Shown: positions 1 through 11,931 of the stretch, in pieces
How positions within the stretch are numbered: position 1 is the stretch's first letter
Layout of the letters: each line of letters begins with the position of its first letter
NCBI GenBank assembly: GCA_018343915.1
Contig: JABRWF010000007.1
Location: 4,067,397-4,131,396, forward strand
Source: Agroathelia rolfsii
Lineage: Eukaryota; Basidiomycota; Agaricomycetes; Amylocorticiales; Amylocorticiaceae
Length of the DNA stretch: 64,000 nt
Direction: 5' to 3'
Notes under the pieces: model-generated
The model's input: the letters and a program-made list of their open reading frames with translations, nothing else
What the model was told of the DNA's origin: nothing
The model's database searches: none
Translations under genes and position numbers: made by a program

Positions 1-2330
1 TGGTATCCTTCGGCTCAATCCGCATGACCCCAGAAAAGGTTAAGGCAGTCTTAGAGTGGCCGGTTCCCCAAAAGGTCTCCGACATCCGACGTTTCCAAGG
101 ATTGGCAAATTATTACCGGCGCTTCATCCGAAACTTTGCCCAGATCTGTAAACCCTTGGACCGCTTGACAGGGAAAGTTGACTGGAAATGGGGCACTGAG
201 GAACAGGAAGCATTTGACAATTTGAAAAAGGCCTTCATGTCCGCACCAGTCCTCGGAGCCTACTCACAAATGGCAGAGACACGGCTAGAAACGGATGCCT
301 CCAACTTTGCTACTGGGGCAGTCCTGCTCCAAAAACAAGGTGATAACTCCTAGCGTCCAATTGCCTTCTTGTCCCAAGCGATGAATGATGCCGAACAAAA
401 CTATGATATCTGGGACAAAGAAATGCTGGGTATCATTAGGGCCCTGGACGCTTGGCGATATTACCTCATTGGTCTCCCGCACCCCTTCGAAATTTGCACG
501 GATCATAAGAACTTAGAATACTGGAAGACCGCAAGAAACCTTACCCGACGACAAGCAAGATGGTCATTGTTCCTGTCTGAATTCCGGTTCACAATTTCCT
601 ACCTCCATGGATCGGAAAACGGGCGCGCTGACCCTCTCTCCCACCGACCCGATTTTCAACGAACTGACAAAGAAGACAATCTTGACCAAGTAGTTCTAGA
701 CCCCAAGCTCTTTCGAATCAACGCGGCAAGAAGAGGACATGTTGAAATCCAAGGAGAGAAAGGAATTCTGGACAGAATTAGAAACAAGGCCAAGGATGCC
801 GAAATAGCAAATGCCTTAAGGCTAGTTAAGGAACTCGGACCGGTCAAACTGCAGAAAGGTCTAGAAGAATGGAACGAGGAGAATGGTCTAATCTTGCACC
901 TCGGGAAGGTTTACGTACCCCGGGATACCGCACTTCATAATGACATTATCCGGCTACACCATGACATCCCGTCAGCCGGCCATCCAGGCCGACACAAGAC
1001 CCTAGAACTAGTTTCCAGAAACTATTGGTGGCCCGGACTCACGAAGGCGGTTAACGACTATGTTTCCTCATGCCCTAGTTGCCTTGCTTCCAAAACGTCT
1101 AGAACGATGCCGGCAGGACCCTTGTCTCCCTTACCGACTCCTGAGCGACCTTGGGAACACGTAACGTCGGATATGATCGTCAAACTTCCCAAATCTCAAG
1201 GCTTCGACTCCATCTTAGTAGTAGTGGACAGGCTAACTAAGATGTGCCACTTAATTCCATGTGTAGAAGCAATCACTGCATCCGAAATGGCAGACTTATA
1301 CTTGACACATATCTTCCGATTACACGGTCTTCCCCGACAGTGGACTTCTGACTAAGGACCCCAATTCGCCGGAAAAGTCATGCGCAAAATCCATAAACGA
1401 CTAGATATCAAGACTTCCTTGTCCACTGCTTACCACCCTCAATCGGATAGGCAAACCGAACGTCTCAATCAGGAAGTCGAAGTATATCTCCAGAATTATG
1501 TCTCACACCGTCAGGATAACTGGGCCGGGCTCCTTCTGCTAGCCAAATTCGCACTCAACAACCGACAACAAGCATCAACAGGTACTTCCCCATTCAAGAT
1601 GAATTACGGCTTCTCCCCCCGAATGAACCTTACTACGGCAGGGATCCCAAGTACAGAAGGGGCACAACTGTGGACAGAAAGGGTCAAAGAACTTCAGGAA
1701 GACGCCAAAGCAGCCCTGGATCATGCAGCAAGTCGAATGAAGTACTTCTTCGACAAACACGCTTCAGAAATTCCAAAGTACACTGTGGGAAACAAGGTCT
1801 GGTTAAGCACTGAGAACATCAAACTGGCACAACCCTCTAAGAAACTTGGAGCAAAATGGATTGGGCCATACAAAATCACTGAACTCATTGGAAACCGGGC
1901 AGTACAGCTTGCAATCCCAAAAAGGTGGACAATCCACGATGTGTTCCACGTATCCTTAATCAAACTACATGTCCAGGTAGAATCTAGGCCCCTTGCTCCC
2001 ATTCCGGAAACCGTCAAAGTCGAAGGAGAAGAAGAGCACGAGGTCCTGAGAATTAAAGATAGCCGCTTAAGCCCGAGGACAAAGAAGTTGGAATACTTAG
2101 TCGAATGGAAGGGATATCCTGGAGAAGATTCATGGGAAAAAGAAGCAAATATCACCAATGCCCCACGATTAATCAAGGACTTCCACAAGAAAAACCCCAA
2201 AGCACCTAAACGCCTATCGGCTGCAGTCTTTGCGGATTTACCATTCAGACCAATTGAGAACTTCACGGAAACAACGGAGAAGATCGGAGGGACATGGGAA
2301 CTTGGGATATTCCGGAGGAAATCCCCTTAG
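1..2330 (+). pseudogene. Ty3-a pol, 3' half: RT end, RNase H, integrase, chromodomain
   Basis: Left-truncated by the window edge. One reading frame runs from the RT thumb through RNase H (LETDASNFATGAV, then YDIWDKEMLGI), the integrase zinc-binding region (H..H then C..C around YWWPGL), the integrase core (TSDMIVKL, GLPRQWTSD, TERLNQE, the D-D-E residues) and a C-terminal chromodomain (EYLVEWKGYPGEDSWE). The chromodomain places it with Tf1/sushi-type Ty3 elements, where this domain targets integration to heterochromatin. Two in-frame stops break it: TAG at 351-353, where the related Ty3-d has TGG (Trp), and TAA at 1353-1355, where Ty3-d has Arg. No frameshift is seen. The natural stop at 2328-2330 is followed by the polypurine tract AAAGGGGG (2331-2338) and the 3' LTR. 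Close paralogue of Ty3-d. Confidence 0.93.
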
Positions 2331-2341
2331 AAAGGGGGTAA

Positions 2342-3186
2342 TGTCATGAGATGGAATTTTTGCCGATTTTTCGGTCTATTTCTTGTATTATTTGGACCAG
2401 TATTTATTTAGTTATTACATTTTCCTTTCTCTTTGTTTTCCTTATAAAAATTACCCTTTAGGGCGTGGACTGTGGGCAGTGCAGTGGTCATGTGATTGGC
2501 CCTCACGTGTTCCAAGCCGCACGTCACAGGAGTAATCTCGGGGCTGTGCATACTTCTATTTTCACTATCATGCACAGCCCAGGAACATAGCCTTCCTTCC
2601 CTGAGCGATTCCTAACGATTACCGGTATTGGTCCGGAAACGGATCTCCACACGGATGCCCGGTGGAGTTAGGGTAAAAGCTCTTCCCCTGCATTGCCACA
2701 TTTACGCTTCTATTTCCCTCTGCGCACAGACCACCAAGCTGCGCACGGACCCTTCAATAGTAGTATAAATAGCGCATGTAACTTGTCCTGAAGAGCTTAG
2801 CTTCGACCTCTTCGCCTTCAGGCAAGTAAAGGTTTTGTATTCCATAGACAAGATTACTAAATAAACTTCGCCTTCAGGGTACTTTTCTTGTTGGCCTAGG
2901 CCTTAACGTCCTAGCCCCCCCCCTTTTTCTCTCTCTCTCCCTCCCCTCTACTTGAAGGCGGTGCAAATCCCCTTACGCGTGTGTGTGAACTTGAGTATAA
3001 ACGATCACGTGAGAGTTAATAAAGTACCCGGCGCACCCTCAATAGACAAAGGGATTTGCATATCTGTGGGAACCCTCTTACATGGGTACTTTAGCACTTA
3101 ATTGTCTTAGGAGTATATTATTTGATTGTGCGCACTAGTAGGCTCTCCAAGCCCAACGTCACATTGTCAAGAGTGTACCCTTGACA
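2342..3186 (+). repeat. LTR-1, 3' LTR of Ty3-a
   Basis: Starts TGTCATGAG directly after the polypurine tract and ends GTGTACCCTTGACA. It is 845 bp, against 854 bp in Ty3-d. It has a TATA box (TATAAATA near 2764), an R start AGCTTCGACCT, and the twin CGCCTTCAGG motifs of the predicted R-U5 intron. The bases after it (TGATT) would be the target duplication; the left copy is outside the window. It interrupts an LTR-2. Confidence 0.9.
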
Positions 3187-4114
3187 TGATTGAGATACGG
3201 ACAAAATACCTTGCAGGCGACATCTTGACGTGCGTGTGACTGGCTGTGTTAGCCCCACGTGACAGGAGTGCTTGTGACAAGAGTATATTAGGAAGGCGGA
3301 GTCTAGATCATTCCTTTTCATCAAAAGGTCTAGACTCAGAAACCAGGGTTGTTCCGATTACTGTGCGATTACTAAGGAGTACTAGACTCATCATTCCAAT
3401 CGGTTGCTCATTGGACTTAGGCTCAAAGCACTACCCCTGCATTACTGTCATTTCCGCTTACGAACCCTGCTGCATACAGACCATCAAGGCTGCACACGGG
3501 CCCTTTGTTTTATGTATAAATACAAGCCTGTAGCCCTTACCTGAACCTTAGCTTTAACCTTCTTGCCTTCAGGTAAGGGCATTTCCTCTTGTATACTTAC
3601 ATACTTTAACTAATATATTATCTTGCCTTCAGGCTTGTTCGCCCTAGCCCACATCACTCTCTCTCTCTCCTTATTAAGTGTAAGGCCTTTAGGGCATCTT
3701 AGTAAGCATTCCTATAAGCCTTATTACAAGAAGGCAATAAGTCATAAGTCCCCAATACATAAGGGGTATTGCGTGTGATATCAAACCCAGTTCATTCTGG
3801 TCAAGGCAGTAATAAGTCCTTGCAGGGATTTCATAGACCACAGTGGGCTAAGCCGCCTGTCTCGAGTAAGAAGTACTGTATAAGCTATTTGACACAAAGC
3901 GAGTACACGGGAAGACACCAAGTCTAGAGTACCAAACACAAGCCTAGCAAAGTAGCATATAGAGTACCCTATTATGAAGAACAGCAACGGGAGCACGTGG
4001 GTCCCTGAGAAATATCTGACCAAGTCACACACGTAAAACCCGGCTTTACAGCCCACCTCCGTACCTTACAGGAGGTTGTGTTTGTCAGATCAGTCAAGAG
4101 TGCAAGCCTTGACA
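3187..4114 (+). repeat. LTR-2 copy, 5' end missing in window
   Basis: Matches full LTR-2 copies from about 95 bases inside the LTR to the terminal AAGCCTTGACA. The missing beginning should lie left of Ty3-a, because Ty3-a inserted here. The right end abuts Ty3-b pol in mid-gene, so this LTR (solo, or the end of an element) interrupted Ty3-b. It has TATAAATA and the R-U5 twin motif. Confidence 0.85.
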
Positions 4115-5279
4115 CTGGCGCTCCAGTTCCCAGTGAGTGAGGATCGGAGCCATAGTGAAAGCATGCTTGAGAGACTCGAAAGAAGCGTGACAGTCCTTGT
4201 TAAAGTTCCAAGGGGCATCTTTGCGGGTGAGGCGAGTCAAGGGGTGGATGATCTTGGAGTAGCCATTGATAAACCAGCGGTAGAAGTTGGCAAATCCAAG
4301 AAAAGACTGGATGTCCTTTACCTTGCATGGTTCCAGCCAGTCCTGGATGGCTTAGACTTTGGACTTGTCCATTGTGAGTCCGTCTGGAGATAGGATATAC
4401 CCTAGGTACTTGACAGTGTCTACACCAAACAGACACTTGTCAGCACGGGCATAGAGACCGTGTTTGCGGAGTCTCTGCAGGACTTCGCGGACCTGGTCCC
4501 TATGTTTGTCCGGGTCCTCGGAATAGATGAGGATGTCTTCAAGGTACACAACTATACAGATGTCCAGAAGGTCAGAGAAAATGTCGTTCATAAATCTCTG
4601 GAAAGCCGCAGGCGCATTTGTAAGACTAAAGGGCATAACTCGCCACTCAAACAATCCGTAGCGGGTGCGGAAAGCCGTTTTCCATTCATCGCCCTCGGCA
4701 ATGCAGACGAGATGGTAGGCATGTTGAAGGTCAATCTTGGTATAGAGACGGGCCTTGCATGGAGCATTGAGGAGGTCGGAGATTAGAGGCAGTGGATAGC
4801 GGTCCTTCTTGAAGATTCGGTTGAGGCCACGGAAATCTACGCATAGGCGCAGAGATCCGTCCTTTTTCTTGACAAATAACACCGGAGCTCCATGAGCAGA
4901 TGTTGACGGGCGGATGAATCCGGTGCGGATGTTTTTGTCAATGAAGGTGCAGAGGGCCTTGAGTTCTGGTGGAGAAAGGGAGTAGATAGGACCAAGTGGA
5001 GGAGCTGTGCCGTCCTCGAGCTTAATTCAAAGGTCGTACGGCCTGTGAGGTGCCAGGGATTTGGACCTGGACTTGCTGAAAACATCGGCAAAGTCATAGT
5101 ACTTGTCAGGAATAGAGGAATAGTTGGTGGGTTCCGAGGCAGTAGCAGAGTGTCTGTGGATTGAAAGGTCGGAGGGATTGAGGGCATACACCGTGGACAA
5201 GTCAGCACGGCAGGCTCGGAGGAAGGCCGGTGCACTGACCAGCAAGACAGAGATAGAGGGCGGAGACAGAGGGGTAGAC

Positions 5280-5440
5280 GGCAATGGAGATAACGATGGA
5301 GATGGAGATGGAGATGGAGACGGAGACGGAGACGGATGCAGAAGCGGAGCCAGGGATTGCAATAGAAGCAGATGCAGAGGTGGAGACAGAGACGGAGATG
5401 GGGACGGAGGCAGGGACAGAGACGGAGACAGAGATAAAGT
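5280..5440 (-). repeat. GGAGAY hexanucleotide repeat coding for a Ser/Pro tract
   Basis: On the plus strand, runs of GGAGAT/GGAGAC with GACAGAGACGG variants. On the coding minus strand these read as alternating Ser-Pro in the linker between protease and RT. The tract is open in several frames only because the repeat has a length divisible by three. Confidence 0.8.
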
Positions 5441-5979
5441 CGTCGTACGAGGTGGGGATTCCAGGGATGGGGGCGGAGATGGCAAGAGAGCAGGATCCTC
5501 TGTCATAGACCACTTAAAGTCTTCCGAATCGAACAAAATACTGCCCTGAGCCCAGTTAATCGACGGATTATAGCAGGCAAGCTAGTTGTGTCCTAAAACG
5601 GCAGAACATGAGGGGTCCAACAGAGTAACGTAGAAGGTCAGTGTATGTATACAACCAGAAGGAAAACAAAGCGGAAGGAAAACAGATTGAGAGATAGTAT
5701 AAGAACTACTACCATCAAATAAACAAAGTTTAATTGGAGAAGTTGAAGAAGTAGGTAGGGAATATTTAGAAACAAAAACAGAATCCAAAAAACAATGAGA
5801 CGAGCCGGAGTCAATGAGCACAGAAAAGGAAATTTTATTGTTTTCAACAAGCAGGGAAGTACATGATAATGTAAGTGAATATGAAGAGAGTATAGTAGAA
5901 GCGTTCAATTTGACTACAGATGGTGCGCGGTAATTGCCTGGGCAACTCGTTGCCCGTGCAGGACTATCCGAGTTGCCTG

Positions 5980-7293
5980 TTATTTTAACTGGTCAGCAGA
6001 GGCATCAGAGTTCTGGTCAGGACTAGCATTGGAGGCGCGAGCTTTGATAGATAAGGCACGTTTCTGGCAATCTTTCACCACATGTCCGGCATTTCCACAG
6101 AATAGGCAGAGGTTGTTAGTGATGCGGCGTTGGCGCTTGTCCGCTGTGAGCTTTCCATCGGAGCCTAAGCTAAGAGGGGGTTTAGTGGAGGAGGATAGGG
6201 CGCCAGACATTTTGCTGTCAGGTTTTGCGGAGGTAGTCGGTGCGGTAGACGTCCTGTTCTGCGGAGCTATTGAGGCCGAAGGCTGGCTTTTGCTGGGTAT
6301 AGAGGCGGAGGAGGAGCCGGAGGACCGGTTGCACTGCGAAAGTTTGCTCTTCCGCTCCCAGTATTGTGCGTCGAGGGCTATGGCCTGAATGTGGAGGTCG
6401 ACGAGTTGCGTCAGCTTTCCACCTTGGAGGTTGCAGAGAGCATCCTGAAGGCGGTCCGGAAGTCCAAGGTAGAAACGTCGGGCCAGTGCGCATTTGCCCC
6501 ATTGAGCCAGGGTGGCCCAATGGTTGAACTGGACAATGTAGAGCTAAATGCGCTGGTTGTCTTTCATGGCGAGGGATTCAAGGGCAGACTTGGCTTCTTC
6601 AATGGGCCGATATGGACCAAAATTAAGGCAGAGCTCCTCCTTGAATATGCTGTAGAAGGACATCCAGGCAGGAGGGACGTCGCCAATGGGGTTGAGGATG
6701 TGCGGCTCAAACCAGTCAAGAGCTGTACCAGTTATATAGGAGATCATGTAGATGACCTTGCGCAAGTTGCTGGTGAAGTCCCGGGGGCAATCCCGGAAAT
6801 TGAGCTCGCCTTGGAAAAGGAAGGAGCAGAGCTTCTCAGGGTGAAGCCCATCAAAAATTTCTGGGGCCAGAATTTTGGAACCACGAGGAGCAGGCGGAGA
6901 TGCAGAGGAAGCGAGGGCAGTGGCAAAGGATTGCATCATCCAATTGAAAAAATTGTCCATGGACGGAGGGCTACCAGAGGACAATGGTTGAGTCGGAGGA
7001 TCGCCAGGAGGAGTTTGGAGAGGAGGATCTTCAAGTTGGTCTTCGACCTCATCAGCATCTTCAAAATTGCTGTCTCCCAGTTGCACTGTGGCTTGGTTGC
7101 TACCTCCGGAGGCCGTAGAGAGGGTCTTTGAGGCAGCTTGCAAGGCTGAGTCCAGCGGTAAGGGAAAGGAAGAAGAAGCGGATGGAGATGGAGAGAAACC
7201 ACTAGTTGTGCCTTCGAAACCAGTGAAGTCCCTGCCCACTGGAGGTCCAACGGGGATGAAACGTCCAAACTTGTCACGGGGGCAATTGGACAT
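5980..7293 (-). pseudogene. Ty3-b gag (PEG10-like capsid plus zinc knuckle)
   Basis: Starts MSNCPRDKFGRF at 7293. An acidic/Pro-rich N-terminus is followed by a retrotransposon gag domain (APEIFDGLHPEKLCSFLFQ ... ALDWFEPHI ... FKEELCLNFGPYRP) and a CCHC zinc knuckle CLFCGNAGHVVKDC near 6105-6060. One in-frame TAG at 6544-6546 interrupts the capsid. The same frame then continues open to the stop at 5980-5982. Gag packages the element RNA in cytoplasmic particles. The zinc knuckle spacing (C-x2-C-x4-H-x4-C) is canonical. Confidence 0.85.
5983..5989 (-). promoter_or_regulatory. Possible -1 frameshift site at the Ty3-b gag stop
   Basis: Gag ends CAG TTA AAA TAA. Slipping back one base on G TTA AAA enters the pol frame, which is open from here through the protease. 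The heptamer is GTTAAAA, close to known slippery sites but not a perfect X XXY YYZ. Its position directly before the gag stop matches the other families in the window. Confidence 0.45.
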
Positions 7294-7349
7294 GGGGTGC
7301 GACTAGACAAGTGGAGTTCAGAAATACTATCAAATACATACAGAGGCAG

Positions 7350-8352
7350 TGTCAAGGCTTACACTCTTGACTAACCAAACAACGTTAACCCTCTCAAAGG
7401 TACGAGGGTGGACTGTAAGGTCCCTTTTACAATGCGTATATGTCTGGTCTTAGATAGGCACGTACGTGCTCCCATTGCTATCCTTTGTAATAGGAGCCTA
7501 GAAATTCTACTTTGCTCAGATTGCGGTCGGTACTCTAGCCTGTGGCTTCCCGTATGCTCTCTTCACGTCAAATAGACTTTACAAGACTTTCTTACTCAGA
7601 GTAGGCGGCTTAGCCCTCCGTACTCTACTAATGCCTAAGGGGACTTGTTACTGCCCCTACCTGAATGAACAGGGTTTGGTTTCATGTGCAACGCCTCTTG
7701 TGTATTGAGGGCTTGAAGACTTACTGCCTTCTTGTATCAAGGCCTTATATATGTACTTAATAAGCTGCCCTTGAGGCCTTATGCTTACTAAGAGAAGAGT
7801 GAAAGGGGAAGGTGGGCTAGGACAAGTGTAGGCCTGAAGGCAAAATATATTAGTTCTTATGTAAGTATACAAATGGGGGGGTGCCCTTACCTAAAGGCGA
7901 AAAGGTTGAAGCTAAGGTTCAGGTAAGGGCTACAGGGTTGTATTTATACATAAAATGAAGGGCCCATGCACAGCCTTAATGGTCTGTGCGCAGCCAAGGT
8001 TTGTAAGCAGGAACATGTAAAATGCAGGGGCAGTGCTTTGTGCCTAAGTCCGATGAGCAACCAATCGGAATGATGAGTCTAGTACTCCTTAGTAATCGCA
8101 CAGTGATCGGAACGACCCTGGTTCCTGAGTCTAGACCTTTTGATGAAAAGGAATGATCTAGACTCCGCCTTCCTAATATACTCTTGTCACGAGCACTCCT
8201 GTCACGTGGGGCTAACACAGCCAGTCACACGCGTGTCAAGATGTTGCCTGTAAGGTATTTCATCTATATCTCATTCAATAAAAATTGTAAAAATATAATA
8301 AAAATATGTACATGTTCGTAAGAAAAAGGCAAAAAATGTCCAACTCATAACA
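7350..8352 (-). repeat. LTR-2, 3' LTR of Ty3-c
   Basis: Read on the minus strand it begins TGTTATGAGTTGGACA and ends TTGACA. The last codons of the Ty3-c pol frame (VML, then TGA) use the first bases of this LTR, so the pol stop is inside the LTR. Confidence 0.93.
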
Positions 8353-11300
8353 TTACCCCCTTCTCAAGGGAGTTACTCCGGAACTTCCCTAGTTCCCATC
8401 CAGCGTTTTCCTTTGTTGTAGTTTCAGTGTAGTTTTCTATAGGCCTAAAAGGTAATTTCCCAAAGACTGCAGCATTTAAGCATTTAGGTGCATTGGGGTG
8501 CCTTTTATAAAATTCTTGTATTCTAGCCTTGGCGTGTGTCAGGTTGTCGGCGGGTTCCCAATTGTCTTCTCCAGGGGCATCTTTCCAACTGACCAGATAT
8601 TCAAGCCGTTTGGGTCGTCCAGAAATCCTAGAATCTTTAATCTTATTGACTTCCCATTCCTCCTCTCCTTCTACTTCTATGGGTTCCAGTGGGGGTTGAT
8701 CTTGTTCAGATGGCTTGTGTGCAGATAGAAGGGAGACATAGAAGATGTCGTGAATAGACCATGTACGAGGGATCTTTAAGCGATATGCAAGAGGACCAAT
8801 TCTTTCCAGTATTTCATAAGGTCCAGCGAACTTAGCAGATAATTTTCTTGTGGGTTGAGATGTTTTTAGGTTTTCAGTGGACAACCACACTTTATCGCCC
8901 TTTTGCCATTGAGGTGATTCTCGTACATGTTTATCAAAGGATTCTTTCATCTTTTCGGCTGCCAGATTAAGGGCAGACGAGGCGTCGGCTTGAGCATCCG
9001 CAATTACATGTAACCAATCTTCTACCGCGGGAGTTTCAAAGATACCGGTTAGGGAAAAGTCCATCCATGGGTCAAACCCATAGTTCATCCTGAAAGGTGA
9101 CATTTTGGTGGCTGAGTGCTGTCGGTTATTCAGGGCGAACTCAGCAGAAGGAAGTAATCGAGCCCAGTCATCTTGTCAATGTGACACAAAGAACCTGAGG
9201 TAAGCTTCTAGCTCCTGGTTGACTCATTCGGATTGTCCATCAGTCTGCGGGTGATATGCTGTAGATATGGCCATAGTGATCCCTAGTCGTTTGTGAACCT
9301 CCTTCATGACCTTGCTTGCAAACTGGGGTCCTCAGTCAGAAGTGATCCGGGAAGGTAACCCATGGAGCTTAAAGACATATGACCATAACAGTTCTGCTAT
9401 CCCAATGGCATTGATCCTTTCTGTGGTAGGGATGATATGGGTCATTTTTGAGAATCGGTCGACTACTACCAGAATACTATTATAGCCTTGGGAATTGGGG
9501 AGTTTGACTATCATGTCCATTGTAATGTGATCCCAGGGTCTGGTGGGCATAGGGAGCGGCTCAAGAGGACCAAATGCAGGTAAACGGGATGACTTGTTCT
9601 GGATACAGGTTTGATAGGTTTCGACGTATTTATTAACAGCCTTGGTCATGCCAGGCCACCAGTAATTGCGTGATACCAGTTCAAGGGTCTTATATTGACC
9701 TGGGTGGCCACTAAGTAAGCTATCATGGTACATGGAGATAATCTGGGTATGGATTTCCTTGTCTGCCGGTACATAGACCCTTCCTTGTTGCAAAATGATG
9801 CCATTTTCCTGATTCTATTCCTCTAAACCCTTCTGCAGCTTAACGGGGCCTAGATTCTTGACCAACCAAAGCGCCTCTGCAACCTCTGCTTTGGGGGAAG
9901 CATTCCGGATTTTCTTTAGCAGTTCGGACTCTTCTTCCATCAGCACATGACCTCGTCTGGCAGCATTGATTCAGAACAACTTGGGGTCGAGTAGTACTAC
10001 ATCTTGGTTGTCCTCAGCATCCAAAACCTGAAGGTCAGGTCGACGGGATAGTGCATCGGCCTTGCCGTTCTTGGTGCCTTTCTGGTAGTGAATGCGGAAA
10101 TTGTAGTCCGCCAGGAAGAGAGACCAGCAAGCTTGTTGTCGGGTTAGGTTGCGAGCCATTGTCCAATATTCCAGGTTTTTTGTGGTCTGTCCAGATTTTG
10201 AATGGTTTAGGTAACCCCTGGAGTAAATGACACCAGTGATCCAGAGTGCGAATGACTCCGAGCATTTCCTTGTCCTAGATATCATAGTTTCTCTTAGCAT
10301 CATTCATAGATTGGGACAGGAAAGCAATGGGGTGCCAGGCACCGGACTCATTCTTCTGGCTTAGAACTGCGCCGGTAGCATAGGAGGAAGCATCTGTCTC
10401 AACTCGAGTCAGAGCCGATTGATCATAGGAACGTAGCACAGGGGCGGTGCTGAAGGCCTTCTTGAGATTCTCGAAGCTTTCTTGTTCCTCTGAACCCCAG
10501 GTCCAATCTACCTTGCTCGTAAGGTGGTCCAAAGGTTTGCAGATCTTTCCAAAGTCTCAAATAAATCTCCTATAATAGTTGGCTAGTCCGCGGAACTTTT
10601 GGACCTCTTTAACATTTTTTTGGTGTTGGCCAGTCTAAGATAGGTTTAACCTTTTCTGGATCCATACGGACTTGACGATGGGAGACAATGAAACCAAGAA
10701 TATTGACCTCAGGTTTCTCGACTTCAAATTTGTCCAGGTTGCCATACAGGTTGTGTTCCTGTAGGATGGAGAGAACCTCTCGCGTGACCTCGTGCAGTTT
10801 TTCCTTAGTCTCTGCTCCAATGATAACATTGTCGATGTATACCTGAATAAATCCTAGTTGGACCAACCGAAGGAGGATATCATTCATTAACGCTTGCATG
10901 GAAGAGGGAGCATTGCAAAGCCTAAAGGGCATAACCAAGGGTTCGAAAAGTCCACGCGATGTAATAAAGGCCGCCTTGCGCTTATCTCCCTCCCTGATCC
11001 GGATGTTGTTGAATCCTGCTCGTAGATCAATCTTGGTGAACCATTGGAACTTGGTTATGTGTTCGACAATTTCGGAAATCAAAGGGAGAGGGTAAGCATT
11101 TTTGACTGTCTGTTCATTGAGGGCACAATAGTCCTGGACAGAGCGGAGTTTCCCATTCTTCTTGGGTACAAAGAACATTGGAGTGGCGAATTCACTTTCA
11201 GATTTGCGAATATATCCCTTAGCCAGGTTGTCGTCAATCCATTTGTTGAGTGCATCAGTTTCATTGCTACTGAGGGGGTATACACGCCCTCATCTAAGCT

Positions 11301-11931
11301 TGGTTTCATCAAGCAACTCAATCTTATGATCCAACGGCTTGTGGCTAGGTAACCTACTCGCTTCTTCTTCAGAGAAAACATCGGCGAAGTCTTCATACCC
11401 CGGTGGCATAGTAGTGGTGGCTTGTACAACTTCCTTTTCAGGTAGGAAAGTAACCTCTGCAGATTTCCAGTCGATTACTGGGTTTTCAAGATGCAACCAG
11501 TCAATCCCAAGAATGACATCCTCTTGACCAATATCTACAACACAGAGTGGCAGGTATTTTTGTTCAGATCCAATTGTAGTATTGAGTATGGCGACAGATT
11601 CTATTTTTCCTATCTGATTTGTGGAGTTATCAATGTTATATAAAGGAATAGGACGAGGTAATTTTTTTGTAGGTATTTTATGCTTTTCTACGTATCGGTA
11701 GTTTACAAAAGAGGAAGAGGCACCAGAATCAATCATAGCAGAAGTGGAAAAGTCTCTAAAAGGTCCATAGAACATGATGGGAACCTTGAGGTGCTATCCA
11801 TTTGCACTAGCAAGGGAAAAATAAGAGGAAGAAGAAATAGAAATAGTATTACAGGAGGAGAGAGAAGAGAAACGATTCTGAATGTATTGGTTAGACTGAA
11901 TAGCCCTTTCAGCTGACCTCAAGAAAAACCC
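8345..11931 (-). pseudogene. Ty3-c pol: protease, RT, RNase H, integrase, chromodomain
   Basis: Enters from the frameshift site at 11931-11925. Order: protease (FAMIDSGASSSF-like, near 11730), RT ([40 protein letters not shown]), RNase H (TRVETDASSYATGAV), integrase (SGHPGQYKTLELVSRNYWWPG, MDMIVKLP, HGLPSRITSD) and chromodomain (RLEYLVSWKDAPGEDNWE), ending at 8345. The RT motif is Y-I-D-N instead of YIDD. There are two frameshifts, each one extra A in a coding-strand A run: A7 at 10621-10615 and A6 at 10181-10176. Stops are mostly TGA where Ty3-e or other copies have Arg (for example near 11290, 9971 and 9332), and TAG for Trp near 10275. Non-functional. Confidence 0.92.

Larger units (their letters stand above)
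4115..5989 (-). pseudogene. Ty3-b pol: protease, reverse transcriptase, start of RNase H
   Basis: Frame -1 relative to gag. The aspartic protease motif is VLIDSGSSHCF (about 5810). A Ser/Pro-rich linker follows, then RT with [35 protein letters not shown] and [11 protein letters not shown]. The last motif should read YxDD. Here it is Y-L-E-D, so an aspartate of the metal-binding pair is replaced by Glu, unusual for an active RT. In-frame stops include TAG near 5582 (the sequence reads GHN-stop-LACYNP, where Trp is expected), TGA near 5027 and TAA near 4352. The reading frame continues past 4352 into the RT connection (FLGFANFYRWFI) until LTR-2 cuts it at 4115. It belongs to a gypsy lineage different from the chromodomain elements here. 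Confidence 0.85.

Noticed and set aside
5124..5549. Plus-strand Gly/Asp-rich and Glu/Thr-rich ORFs
   Set aside because: Shadow frames of the GGAGAY hexamer repeat; the supported frame is Ty3-b pol on the minus strand.
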